A DNA stretch of 64,000 nucleotides from Pararhodobacter sp. CCB-MM2 (GTDB lineage Bacteria > Pseudomonadota > Alphaproteobacteria > Rhodobacterales > Rhodobacteraceae). The translations under genes and the position numbers were made by a program. This document shows, piece by piece, positions 35,123-43,340 of this stretch; position 1 is the first letter of the stretch, and each line of letters opens with the position of its first letter. The notes beneath the pieces were generated by a model, which was not told where the DNA came from, made no database searches, and saw only the letters and a program-made list of their open reading frames with translations. The DNA is taken from assembly GCF_001691415.1 (NCBI RefSeq), contig NZ_LRRR01000021.1, positions 16,857-80,856 of the forward strand, written 5' to 3'.

Positions 35123-36418
35123 ATGGCCAACGTGGTTGTCGTAGGCGCCCAATGGGGCGACGAAGGCAAAGGCAAGATCGTCGACTGGCTCAGCGAGCGC
35201 GCGGATGTGATCGCGCGTTTTCAGGGGGGCCATAACGCCGGTCATACTCTCGTCATCGACGGCAAGGTCTACAAGCTGAACGCGCTGCCTTCGGGCGTGG
35301 TGCGCGGCGGCAAGCTGTCTGTCATCGGCAACGGCGTGGTTCTGGACCCCTGGCACCTGGTCAAGGAGATCGCCAAGATCCGCGAGCAGGGCGTCGAGAT
35401 CAGCCCCGAGACGCTGATGATCGCCGAGAACACCCCGCTGATCCTGCCGATCCATGGCGAGCTGGACCGTGCCCGCGAGGAAGCGGCCTCGAAGGGCACG
35501 AAGATCGGCACCACCGGTCGCGGCATCGGCCCGGCCTATGAGGACAAGGTTGGTCGTCGTTCCGTCCGCGTGGCCGATCTGGCCGATCCGGCGACGCTGG
35601 CTGCCCGCGTTGACCGCGCGTTGCAGCACCATGACCCGCTGCGTCGCGGTCTGGGCATCGAGCCGGTGGATCGTGAGCGTCTGCTGGCCGATCTGAACGC
35701 CATCGCCGCCGAGATCCTGCCCTATGCCGCGCCGGTCTGGAAAGTGCTGACCGAGGCCCGCAAATCGGGCAAGCGCATCCTGTTCGAAGGCGCTCAAGGC
35801 GCGCTGCTGGACATCGATTTCGGCACCTATCCCTTCGTGACCTCCTCGAACGTGATCGCCGGTCAAGCAGCGACCGGTGTCGGCATCGGCCCGACCTCTA
35901 TCGACTATGTGCTGGGCATCGTGAAAGCCTACACCACCCGCGTCGGCGAAGGCCCCTTCCCGACCGAGCTGACCGATGAGGTCGGCCAGCGTCTGGGCGA
36001 GCGCGGGCATGAATTCGGCACCGTGACGGGCCGGAAGCGCCGCTGCGGCTGGTTCGACGCCGCGCTGGTGCGTCAGACCTGCGCGACCTCGGGCGTGACC
36101 GGTATCTCGTTGACGAAGCTCGATGTTCTGGACGGGTTCGAGACATTGAAGATCTGCGTCGGCTACGAGCTGGATGGTCAGAAGCTGGATTACCTGCCCA
36201 CCGCGGCGGACCAGCAGGCACGTTGCACCCCGGTCTATGAGGAGATGGCGGGCTGGTCGGAATCGACCGTCGGCGCGCGCTCCTGGGCGGATCTGCCGGC
36301 GCAGGCGATCAAGTATATCCGCCGCATCGAGGAGCTGATCCAATGCCCGGTGGCTCTGGTCTCGACCAGCCCCGAGCGTGACGACACGATCCTGGTCACC
36401 GACCCCTTCGCGGACTGA
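35123..36418 (+). CDS. purA: Adenylosuccinate synthetase
   Basis: A 431-residue enzyme joining IMP and aspartate with GTP in AMP synthesis. It has QWGDEGKGK at the N-terminus (catalytic Asp, P-loop-like), HNAGHT, TTGRGIGPAYEDK, EGAQGALLDIDFGTYPFVTSS and the TGRKRRCGWFD segment. ATG 35123 is chosen over the open frame upstream because GGAAGGA lies nine bases before it. TATAGA at 35081 is a likely -10. A DUF2842 gene follows at five bases. Confidence 0.97.
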   Translation: MANVVVVGAQWGDEGKGKIVDWLSERADVIARFQGGHNAGHTLVIDGKVYKLNALPSGVVRGGKLSVIGNGVVLDPWHLVKEIAKIREQGVEISPETLMIAENTPLILPIHGELDRAREEAASKGTKIGTTGRGIGPAYEDKVGRRSVRVADLADPATLAARVDRALQHHDPLRRGLGIEPVDRERLLADLNAIAAEILPYAAPVWKVLTEARKSGKRILFEGAQGALLDIDFGTYPFVTSSNVIAGQAATGVGIGPTSIDYVLGIVKAYTTRVGEGPFPTELTDEVGQRLGERGHEFGTVTGRKRRCGWFDAALVRQTCATSGVTGISLTKLDVLDGFETLKICVGYELDGQKLDYLPTAADQQARCTPVYEEMAGWSESTVGARSWADLPAQAIKYIRRIEELIQCPVALVSTSPERDDTILVTDPFAD

Positions 36419-36422
36419 TCTG

Positions 36423-36647
36423 ATGGCCCTGTCCCTCAAGGCCCGCAAGCGGCTGTCGATCCTGATCCTCGTGGTGGCGCTGCCGGCCTATATCGTCGCG
36501 GCGGTGAGCCTGATGGCGCTGTTCGACCGCCCGCCGATCCTTGTGGAACTGGGCATCTACATCGCCTTGGGCGTGATCTGGGCCTTCCCGTTGAAGGCCG
36601 TGTTCAAAGGGGTCGGCCAGCCCGATCCCGAGAAGGCCGAAGACTAA
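36423..36647 (+). CDS. DUF2842 small membrane protein
   Basis: A 74-residue two-helix protein: LSLKARKRLSI, helix 1 (LILVVALPAYIVAAVSLMAL), the FDRPPILVE loop and helix 2 ending AFPLKAVFKGVG. This pattern matches DUF2842, found behind purA in Rhodobacterales. Function unknown. A terminator follows at four bases. Confidence 0.85.
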   Translation: MALSLKARKRLSILILVVALPAYIVAAVSLMALFDRPPILVELGIYIALGVIWAFPLKAVFKGVGQPDPEKAED

Positions 36648-36650
36648 GCG

Positions 36651-36677
36651 AAGGCGCCGGTCTCCCGGCGCCTTTTT
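36651..36677 (+). terminator. Terminator of purA-DUF2842
   Basis: AAGGCGCCGG-TCTC-CCGGCGCCTT with five Ts. Almost the same hairpin recurs at 36875-36897. Confidence 0.85.
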
Positions 36678-36874
36678 CGTTGCGAGAAGCCGCGCATTGC
36701 CGGCGCGCGCGGGGGCGATCCCCGGCCAGAACGACGCGCTTTATGCCGGCCAAGCCCCTCCGACACCTGAGCGTCGCGCCAGCCCCGGCCAAATCGCCGC
36801 CGCGTGGGCGCGCGCCGGCGATGCGCGGCGGCCTTCGGCCTTGGCTCCGCGCAAGGCACCTACCCTAAACGCGA

Positions 36875-36897
36875 AAAGCGCCGGTCTCCCGGCGCTT
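36875..36897 (-). terminator. Terminator of the repeat-protein gene
   Basis: AAAGCGCCGG-TCTC-CCGGCGCTTT. On the minus strand it is followed by TCGCG after the AAA/TTT arm. It lies about 20 bases beyond the stop of the minus-strand gene. Confidence 0.65.
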
Positions 36898-36918
36898 TCC
36901 CCATGGATTTCCGTAGCC

Positions 36919-39900
36919 TTACTTCTGCGCGAAGCGGCGGGCCTGTTCGCCGAATTCCGAACCCTGCGCCAGCTCGAACTGACCGCGGCGCGAGCGCTGC
37001 ATCGTGCCCTGACGCATCAGCATGCCGAAGCTGCGCAGGAGGTTCTCGCGCGAGCGGGTCATCGGCAGCCCGGTCGACACCACATGGCGCATGACCTGCG
37101 GGCGGGTGAATTCCTCCAGTCCCTCGATATGCGTGACATAGGCCGCAGCGGCCTCGGTCAGTTCCGCCAGCGTCGTCAGGTTCATCGGCCCGACGAAATC
37201 GGCAAAACGCTTGCCGCGCGGGGCTTCCTGCGCGGGCGCGTCCTCGTCGTAGAGCTCTTCCATGGCCAAGGCGCCGGTGTTGATCCGGCGAGGGCGCACG
37301 ACCTCGGTATCCTTCGGCTTGTCGATCCGCTGTTCGCTGACCAAAACCAGCGGCGGCTGGGCACTGCGCGGACGTTCGGTCCGCTGCACCTGCGGGCGCG
37401 ACGGGCGACGCGGGGTTCCATCCCCGGCCTCATCCCCGCCCCGGCGCACCGAGCGTTCCAGATCGGCACGGTAGCGCGCGATCTCCTGCTGTTGCTCGGC
37501 CTCGGCGTTGCGTGGGGCGCCCGCTTCTTCCTCGGCCCGGGTCGCCACGACGGCGGCTTTCAGATGGCTGAGCGTCGACTGGCGACGCTGCGCCTCGGCA
37601 CCCGAGAGCGCCGAATCAGCTTGGCTGATCAGCCGGTCGACAGCCGCATCGGCGGCCTCGCCGCGCAGCATGGCACGGCGTTCGCTTTCCGCGCGGCGAG
37701 CCTGCTCGGCCTCGCGCTCGACTTCCGCCAGCTCGGCGACCAATTCGGCCTCGTTCTCGGCGTCGAGACCCGTCCGGCCCAGAGCCTGAGCCACACGCGC
37801 CTCGAAATCGTCATCCTCGTCCTCGTCGTCATCGAGGTCGTCCTCGTCAAAGGCGTTCTCGTGCGACGTCGCCTGCGTTTCGGGCTCGACCTGAACAGCG
37901 GGTTCTTCGGCGACCAGCGGGGTGTCTTCCTCAACCTCGACCGGGGCTTCCTCGGCGAAATCGGTCTGAGCCGGGACAGGCTCAACCAGATCAGCAACCG
38001 CGGCTTGGGTTTCCGGCGCATCTTCATCGGCGAAGCCGTCCGAGGCGAAAGCCGCCATTGCCGCGCGCACCGAATCGGCGGTGCTGGCGGGTTCGGCCGG
38101 GGTTTCCGCCACGGCCGGAGCCTCGGTTGCCGGACGCTGGGTCGGGCGCACCACGACGACACGGCGAACCGGACGCGCCGCGGCCTCGTCGCCGCCATCA
38201 CGGCGCGCGATTTCGGCGCGGATTTCGTCTTCCAGCCGGCGGCGCTCGGCCGCGAGACGGTCGCTTTCCTCATCCGGTTCGACGGCGGCCAACGCAGCTT
38301 CTTCCGCAGCACGACGATCGGCCTCAGCGCGTTCGGCCTCTTCCGCCGCGAGACGCTCCGCTTCTACGCGTTCCGCCTCTTCCGCGGCCAGACGCTCAGC
38401 CTCAAGGCGCGCAGCTTCTTCCGACGCGAGACGCTCCGCTTCGGCGCGCTCTGCCTCTTCCACGGCCAGACGTTCAGCCTCGGTGCGGGCGGCTTCTTCG
38501 GCAGCCAGACGCTCAGTCTCAAGCCGCGCAGCTTCTTCCGCAGCAAGACGCTCGGCTTCGGCACGCTCTGCCTCTTCCGCGGCCAGACGTTCAGCCTCGG
38601 CGCGGGCAGCTTCCTCGGCAGCCAGACGCTCAGCCTCAAGGCGCACCGCTTCTTCCGCCGCAAGACGCTCGGCTTCAACGCGCTCCGCCTCTTCCGCGGC
38701 CAGGCGTTCCGCCTCGGCGCGGGCGGCTTCTTCGGCAGCCAGACGTTCGGCCTCGAGGCGCGCAGCCTCTTCCGCCGCGAGACGCTCCGCTTCGGCGCGC
38801 TCGGCTTCTTCCACGGCCAAACGCTCTGCCTCGGCGCGGGCAGCTTCTTCGGCAGCCAGACGCTCAGCCTCAAGGCGCGCAGCTTCTTCCGCCGCGAGAC
38901 GCTCCGCTTCGGCGCGCTCCGCCTCTTCCGCGGCCAGGCGTTCCGCCTCGGCACGGGCGGCTTCCTCGGCAGCCAGAAGCTCGGCCTCAAGGCGTGCAGC
39001 TTCTTCTGCCGCCAGACGCTCAGCCTCAGCGCGCTCAGCCTCTTCCGCGGCCAGACGCTCAGCCTCAGCGCGAGCAGCTTCCTCGGCAGCCAGACGCTCG
39101 GCCTCAAGGCGCTCAGCTTCTTCCGCCGCGAGACGTTCCGCTTCAACGCGCTCGGCCTCTTCCGCGGCCAGACGTTCGGCCTCGGCACGCGCGGCTTCTT
39201 CGGCAGCCAGACGTTCGGCCTCAAGCCGCGCAGCTTCTTCCGCCGCGAGACGCTCAGCCTCAAGCCGATCCTCTTCCTCGGATGCAAGGCGCTCGGCCTC
39301 GAAATCCATGTCGTCGTCAAACAGACCCACTGTCATCGGCGTTTCGGCCGGCTCGATGGCGGTGTCCTCGGTTTCGTCCTCAGCCTCCTCGACCGGCTCC
39401 AGCTCGCGGACCTTGGCGACGGCGGCGCGGATGCGCTGCAGCTTAGCCGAAATCCCCGACATCTGGCCTGCATCCAGCGGCTCCGCACCGGCCACGAGAT
39501 CGGCCACAGCCTGACGCGTCGTCGGCGCAGGCGTCTCGGAAGCCTCGACTCCGACAGGCTGGGCGGCGGCCTCAACGGCGGCAGCGGCGGCCAGAGGCGA
39601 GGACGGCGCCATCGCAGGACGCGGGGCGGCGGGACGCGCAGCCATCGGAGCGGGCGCCGGTTCCTCGCCTGCCTCTATCTGCGGGCGCAGGATCACACCG
39701 TTATCTTGAATCTTGGCCTCGACCCGGCGCTTGATCTCGCGCTCGGCAATCTTGTGCAGCATCTCGGCATCGGGAGTCGGCGGTTCGGCGCCGAAATAGC
39801 GATCCTCGGCCGCGAGATCCCGGAAATACTCGGCAATCGCTTTCATCGTGTCGAACGGTTCGTCAAACCCTTCGAGCGTGCACGAGAAGGTGCCGTAGGA

Positions 39901-39930
39901 TACCGTCAGAATCTTGCTCGGACCGACCAT
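36919..39930 (-). CDS. Large acidic repeat protein with a 26-copy 13-residue helix repeat
   Basis: A 1003-residue protein with no membrane segment. The N-terminus (VGPSKILTVSYGTFSCTL, and on through about residue 75) and the C-terminus (KRFADFVGPMNLTTLAEL to the end) are well ordered and conserved in Rhodobacterales; databases often mislabel such proteins as CheA. Residues about 213-550 are 26 copies of E-R-L-A-A-E-E-A-A-R-L-E-A with position 10-12 alternating, predicted as a continuous helix of some 50 nm. A second disordered Asp/Glu/Pro region follows. The frame extends 138 codons upstream, but the conserved N-terminus begins at 39930. Function unknown; a scaffold or spacer role is inference. 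Confidence 0.85.
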   Translation of the reverse strand: MVGPSKILTVSYGTFSCTLEGFDEPFDTMKAIAEYFRDLAAEDRYFGAEPPTPDAEMLHKIAEREIKRRVEAKIQDNGVILRPQIEAGEEPAPAPMAARPAAPRPAMAPSSPLAAAAAVEAAAQPVGVEASETPAPTTRQAVADLVAGAEPLDAGQMSGISAKLQRIRAAVAKVRELEPVEEAEDETEDTAIEPAETPMTVGLFDDDMDFEAERLASEEEDRLEAERLAAEEAARLEAERLAAEEAARAEAERLAAEEAERVEAERLAAEEAERLEAERLAAEEAARAEAERLAAEEAERAEAERLAAEEAARLEAELLAAEEAARAEAERLAAEEAERAEAERLAAEEAARLEAERLAAEEAARAEAERLAVEEAERAEAERLAAEEAARLEAERLAAEEAARAEAERLAAEEAERVEAERLAAEEAVRLEAERLAAEEAARAEAERLAAEEAERAEAERLAAEEAARLETERLAAEEAARTEAERLAVEEAERAEAERLASEEAARLEAERLAAEEAERVEAERLAAEEAERAEADRRAAEEAALAAVEPDEESDRLAAERRRLEDEIRAEIARRDGGDEAAARPVRRVVVVRPTQRPATEAPAVAETPAEPASTADSVRAAMAAFASDGFADEDAPETQAAVADLVEPVPAQTDFAEEAPVEVEEDTPLVAEEPAVQVEPETQATSHENAFDEDDLDDDEDEDDDFEARVAQALGRTGLDAENEAELVAELAEVEREAEQARRAESERRAMLRGEAADAAVDRLISQADSALSGAEAQRRQSTLSHLKAAVVATRAEEEAGAPRNAEAEQQQEIARYRADLERSVRRGGDEAGDGTPRRPSRPQVQRTERPRSAQPPLVLVSEQRIDKPKDTEVVRPRRINTGALAMEELYDEDAPAQEAPRGKRFADFVGPMNLTTLAELTEAAAAYVTHIEGLEEFTRPQVMRHVVSTGLPMTRSRENLLRSFGMLMRQGTMQRSRRGQFELAQGSEFGEQARRFAQK
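38281..39294 (-). repeat. 39-bp coding minisatellite, 26 tandem copies
   Basis: The unit encodes E-R-L-A-A-E-E-A-[AE]-R-[LAV]-E-A. Twenty-six units fill 1014 bases exactly. Units group in threes (…ARL-EA, …ARA-EA, …ERA/ERV-EA), giving a 117-bp higher-order period over most of the array. The last unit has decayed (D-R-R-A-A-E-E-A-A-L-A-A-V). Confidence 0.95.
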
Positions 39931-40084
39931 GCGTTTTCGTCCCCCGCCTGAACTCAGGCCTTGTCTTGAACCACGCTCGATAATGGCTGCCTCGACGTAC
40001 GCCAGTAAGGAGCGCACAAGGTAATTTCTTGATCGGATTGTGGCCAAGCTTGCCTTCACGCGCCCCAATTGACAAGAAAACCAA

Positions 40085-40774
40085 ATGAACACGCGCTTTG
40101 CAAAACATGATGGCATCACGCTTGTGGGAGGCGGCGCGCCCAGCCTCGCCTCGCTGCAGAGGGCCCTGTCCGTGGCGCCGCATCTGGTCGCGGCCGATGG
40201 TGGCGCGGATGCGGCACTGGCCTTGGGGCATAGACCCGATCTGGCCGTCGGCGATTTCGATTCGATCTCGGACGCGGCGCGGGCGCTCTTGGGGCCGGAA
40301 CGGCTGCACCACGACCCGGACCAGATGACCACCGATTTCGACAAGGTGCTGGCCGCGGTCGATGCGCCGCTGATCGTGGGTGTGGGGTTCTCAGGCGCGC
40401 GGCTGGATCACACGCTGGCGGCGATGAGCACGCTGGCGCAGAACCCGCATCGGCGCATCGTGCTGGACACGGGCGAGGACCTTTGCCTGCTGTGCCCTCC
40501 CCGGCTGTCTCTGGATCTGGCGCCCAGAAGCCGTGTCTCGCTCTATCCGCTGGCGCGGGTGCACTGTGGCTCCAGCGGCTTGCAATGGCCGACCGATGCG
40601 CTGGTTCTGGACCCGTTGGGCCAGATCGGCACCTCGAACGCCGCGACCGGGCCGGTCACGCTGACGCCCGAGGGGCCGTCGCTGTTGCTGCTTCTACCGA
40701 TCGACGCGCTGGAGGCCCTCAGGGATGGGCTGGCGGCGGCACCTTCCTGGCCAGCGCCCGTTCCCGCGCGATGA
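40085..40774 (+). CDS. Thiamine diphosphokinase
   Basis: A 229-residue enzyme making thiamine diphosphate from thiamine and ATP. Family signatures: AADGGADAAL (about 37), VGDFDSI, DQMTTDFDK and the GFSGARLDHTLA core. The C-terminal beta-barrel half follows. Its last 56 bases overlap the 3' end of the convergent transporter gene. Confidence 0.9.
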   Translation: MNTRFAKHDGITLVGGGAPSLASLQRALSVAPHLVAADGGADAALALGHRPDLAVGDFDSISDAARALLGPERLHHDPDQMTTDFDKVLAAVDAPLIVGVGFSGARLDHTLAAMSTLAQNPHRRIVLDTGEDLCLLCPPRLSLDLAPRSRVSLYPLARVHCGSSGLQWPTDALVLDPLGQIGTSNAATGPVTLTPEGPSLLLLLPIDALEALRDGLAAAPSWPAPVPAR

Positions 40775-41654
40775 CATAGAGGCCCGAGGCGACGATCACG
40801 CCGATCCCCAACCACGACAACAGGTTGGGCCAGTCGCCGAAGAACAGGAAACCGAACAAGACGGCGTTGACGATCTCAAGATAATGCAGCGGCGCCAGTG
40901 TGGCCGAGGGGGCGAAGCGCAGCGCATAGGTGATCGCCATATGCGACACCGTCGCGGCCAGACCCACGCCGAAGAGTTGAGCCCAAACGACGGGTTCGGG
41001 GTTCGAGAGGGTGAACATCTCCACCCCGAAGCCATGGCCGATTGCCAGGACCGGCAGCATCAGGGCGGTGCCCATCCAGGCGGTGTGGAACTGCATGGCT
41101 TCGGGCACAACCTCGCGAGAGACGCGGCGGGTGAGCAGCATGTAGAAGGCAAAGAACACCGCCGTCGCCAGCGGGTACAGGGCCACCGCGCCGAAGGCTG
41201 CGAAGTTGGGCTGGATGACAAGGAGCGCGCCCATGAACCCGACGACCGAGGCAATGATCCGGCGCGGCCCGACCTGATCGCCGAACAGCAGATAGCCCAG
41301 CGCCAGCAGGATGAACGGCTCGACAAAGACGATGGCCAGGGCATCGGCCAGCGGCATCACCTGCACCGCGCCGACGAAGGCATAGGTCGAGCCGATCAGC
41401 ATCACCGAGCGTAGGACCTGCAGCCACAGCACCCGGCCCCGAATGGCCAGCGACTGGCGCAGGATCAGGACGACCGGGGCCATCAGCAGGGCTTGGAACA
41501 CCAGCCGGAAGAAGGTCACCTGCGTGATGGTGACATGCTGCGAGGACAGCTTGGCGGCCACGTCGATCAACGGCGCGATGGCGCAAAAGCCGATCATCAT
41601 CGCGATGCCGAGGGGCACACGGTCGGTCGGGGTATGGAAAGCGGCACTGGTCAT
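40719..41654 (-). CDS. EamA-family (DMT superfamily) transporter
   Basis: A 311-residue protein with ten helices in two EamA repeats. Characteristic stretches include FFRLVFQALLMAP, Y-A-F-V-G-A-V-Q, LPLADALAIVF-like (VMPLADALAIVFVEPFI), and the LHYLEIVNAVLFGFLFFGD segment in repeat 2. Likely an exporter of a metabolite or amino acid; substrate unknown. It overlaps the thiamine diphosphokinase tail to tail. Confidence 0.9.
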   Translation of the reverse strand: MTSAAFHTPTDRVPLGIAMMIGFCAIAPLIDVAAKLSSQHVTITQVTFFRLVFQALLMAPVVLILRQSLAIRGRVLWLQVLRSVMLIGSTYAFVGAVQVMPLADALAIVFVEPFILLALGYLLFGDQVGPRRIIASVVGFMGALLVIQPNFAAFGAVALYPLATAVFFAFYMLLTRRVSREVVPEAMQFHTAWMGTALMLPVLAIGHGFGVEMFTLSNPEPVVWAQLFGVGLAATVSHMAITYALRFAPSATLAPLHYLEIVNAVLFGFLFFGDWPNLLSWLGIGVIVASGLYVIARERALARKVPPPAHP

Positions 41655-41848
41655 GCCTCAGCGGTAACGGGCGCCCCGCGACGCGTCCACTCCATTCGCG
41701 ACATCGCAGCGGCATCTTTTCGCGGAAGGCACCAGCCTGTCGGCTGGCACTTTTCCTGCAACCCTGAAGCCAATATCGGACAGCCCCGGGGCAGTTGCTT
41801 TCAGAAATCCGACAATTGCTCGAAGGCCTGACATATTGACCTCCCGCG

Positions 41849-41870
41849 TCTCACCTTGTCGGAAATACTC
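41849..41870. repeat. Copy B of a dispersed intergenic element
   Basis: TCTCACCTTGTCGGAAATAC followed by TCA. It is one base different from the copy at 48093-48115. It lies in the 250-bp gap between the transporter and the nucleotidase. Confidence 0.45.
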
Positions 41871-41904
41871 AGGCACCGATTGCCATCAGTGCCCCTCCCC
41901 CTGA

Positions 41905-42546
41905 TCACAGCCGCGACAGGAACCCCGCAAGGTCGTCCGTGTGGTGATGCACATGGTCGAAGGCGGCGGCTTCGGGCGTCACCAGTACCGTCTTCATCCC
42001 CAGCGCATGCGGCACTTTCAGGTTGCGCACATCATCCTCGAACATCGCGGCACGGGACGGGTTGAGGCCATCCTTGCGAAAGACCTTCTCGAAGGCCTCG
42101 GGGCGCGGCTTGGGGTGGTAATCGGCATCCTCGACGCCATACACCGCGTCGAACAGCCCCTCCAGCCCGCGCGCCTCCAACACCCGGCGGGCATAGGGGG
42201 CCGAACCGTTGGTATAGACGATGCGCCGGCCTTTCAGGGCCTCGATGGCGCGGCGCAGGGCGGGATCGGGCTCCAGCACCGAGAAGTCAATGTCGTGCAC
42301 CTCGACAAGATAGGGCACCGGATCGACCTGATGATGCGCCATCAAACCGGCCAGCGTGGTGCCGTATTCCTGCCAATAGCTATGGCGGAGACGGTCGGAT
42401 TCCTCGCGCGCGGCACCTGTGACGCGCATGACGAAATCAGTCATCTTCGCGTCGATCTGGTCGAACAGCCGCACCCGCGGGTGGTAGAGCGTGTTGTCGA
42501 GGTCGAACACCCAGGTGTCGACATGCTGGAAATCTTGCTTGGCCAT
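41905..42546 (-). CDS. HAD-family pyrimidine 5'-nucleotidase
   Basis: A 213-residue HAD phosphatase: nucleophile motif VFDLDNTLY (Asp at 15), motif II in VYTNGSAPY, the PKPRPEAF Lys and the FEDDVRN acidic pair. This subgroup (SDT1/YjjG-like, 'pyrimidine 5'-nucleotidase') dephosphorylates UMP/CMP; that specificity is inferred from similarity. Single gene, divergent from the GntR regulator. Confidence 0.88.
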   Translation of the reverse strand: MAKQDFQHVDTWVFDLDNTLYHPRVRLFDQIDAKMTDFVMRVTGAAREESDRLRHSYWQEYGTTLAGLMAHHQVDPVPYLVEVHDIDFSVLEPDPALRRAIEALKGRRIVYTNGSAPYARRVLEARGLEGLFDAVYGVEDADYHPKPRPEAFEKVFRKDGLNPSRAAMFEDDVRNLKVPHALGMKTVLVTPEAAAFDHVHHHTDDLAGFLSRL

Positions 42547-42679
42547 GCGCCTTGGCTACGCTCTTCCCCTTCCAGCGACAAGCACGGACCGGTCACCATG
42601 CGGCGAGATGAGGCCTTTTCACCGGCCCGGCCCGCGCATAGGCTTCGCTCCCTGCCCGTCCCTGCCCCGCCGAGACCCC

Positions 42680-43333
42680 ATGACAGACCTGCGCCAGAAC
42701 CTGCTCGATGCCTATTCGCTGATCCTCGCCGCGATTGATGACGGGGTGTACAAGCCCGGCGACCGGCTGGTGGAATCCGAACTGGCCGAGCGCTTCGGGG
42801 TCTCGCGCACCCCGATCCGCGAGGCGTTGCAACGGCTGGAGACGCAATCGCTGCTGACGCGCGACGGACGCTCGCTGATCGTGGCTTCCCTGGACCACAA
42901 CCAGTTGGCGGAACTTTACGTTGTGCGCGCTCAGCTGGAGGGGCTGGCCGCGCGACTGGCCGCCAAGCATGCCTCGGTCGAGGAAATCCGCGTGCTGCGC
43001 GACATGGTCACCGACGACCGACGGTTGATGAACGATCCCAAGGCGCTCAGCCGGGCCAACAAGCGCTTCCACCGACAGATCCATCTGGCCAGCCACAACC
43101 GCTTCCTCGTGCAGCAGCTGGATCTGGTGCACCGGTCGATGGCGCTGCTGGCGACGACCTCGCTGGAGGCCGAGGGCCGGGGACGCACCGCGCTCGACGA
43201 GCACGAAGCCATCGTCGAGGCCATCGCCCGCGGCGACGGCGAGGCGGCCGACAAGGCGCTGCGCGAGCATATCAGCCGCGCCTTCGAGACCCGGCTGAAG
43301 CTGGAATCCGGCGACCGCCGCCGCGCGCGCTGA
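42680..43333 (+). CDS. GntR-family regulator (FadR/FCD subfamily)
   Basis: A 217-residue regulator with an N-terminal winged helix (LVESELAERFGVSRTPIREALQRLE, about 33-57) and a C-terminal all-helical FCD ligand-binding domain. The FCD metal ligands are plausible at H134-x3-H and the late H-E / H-I-S-R positions. It starts with ATG 42680; the frame is open upstream without conservation. The target is unknown: neighbours are a nucleotidase and a glycosyltransferase, neither an obvious catabolic partner. Confidence 0.88.
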   Translation: MTDLRQNLLDAYSLILAAIDDGVYKPGDRLVESELAERFGVSRTPIREALQRLETQSLLTRDGRSLIVASLDHNQLAELYVVRAQLEGLAARLAAKHASVEEIRVLRDMVTDDRRLMNDPKALSRANKRFHRQIHLASHNRFLVQQLDLVHRSMALLATTSLEAEGRGRTALDEHEAIVEAIARGDGEAADKALREHISRAFETRLKLESGDRRRAR

Positions 43334-43340
43334 TCCCGCC

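Noticed and set aside
38281..39294. Tandem array considered as a CRISPR
   Set aside because: Units are contiguous 39-bp coding repeats with no unique spacers and a strong reading frame.
36697..39951. 1084-codon open frame on the plus strand opposite the repeat protein
   Set aside because: It is the antisense shadow of the 39-bp repeat array; no start signal, no domain, and the minus-strand protein has conserved ends.
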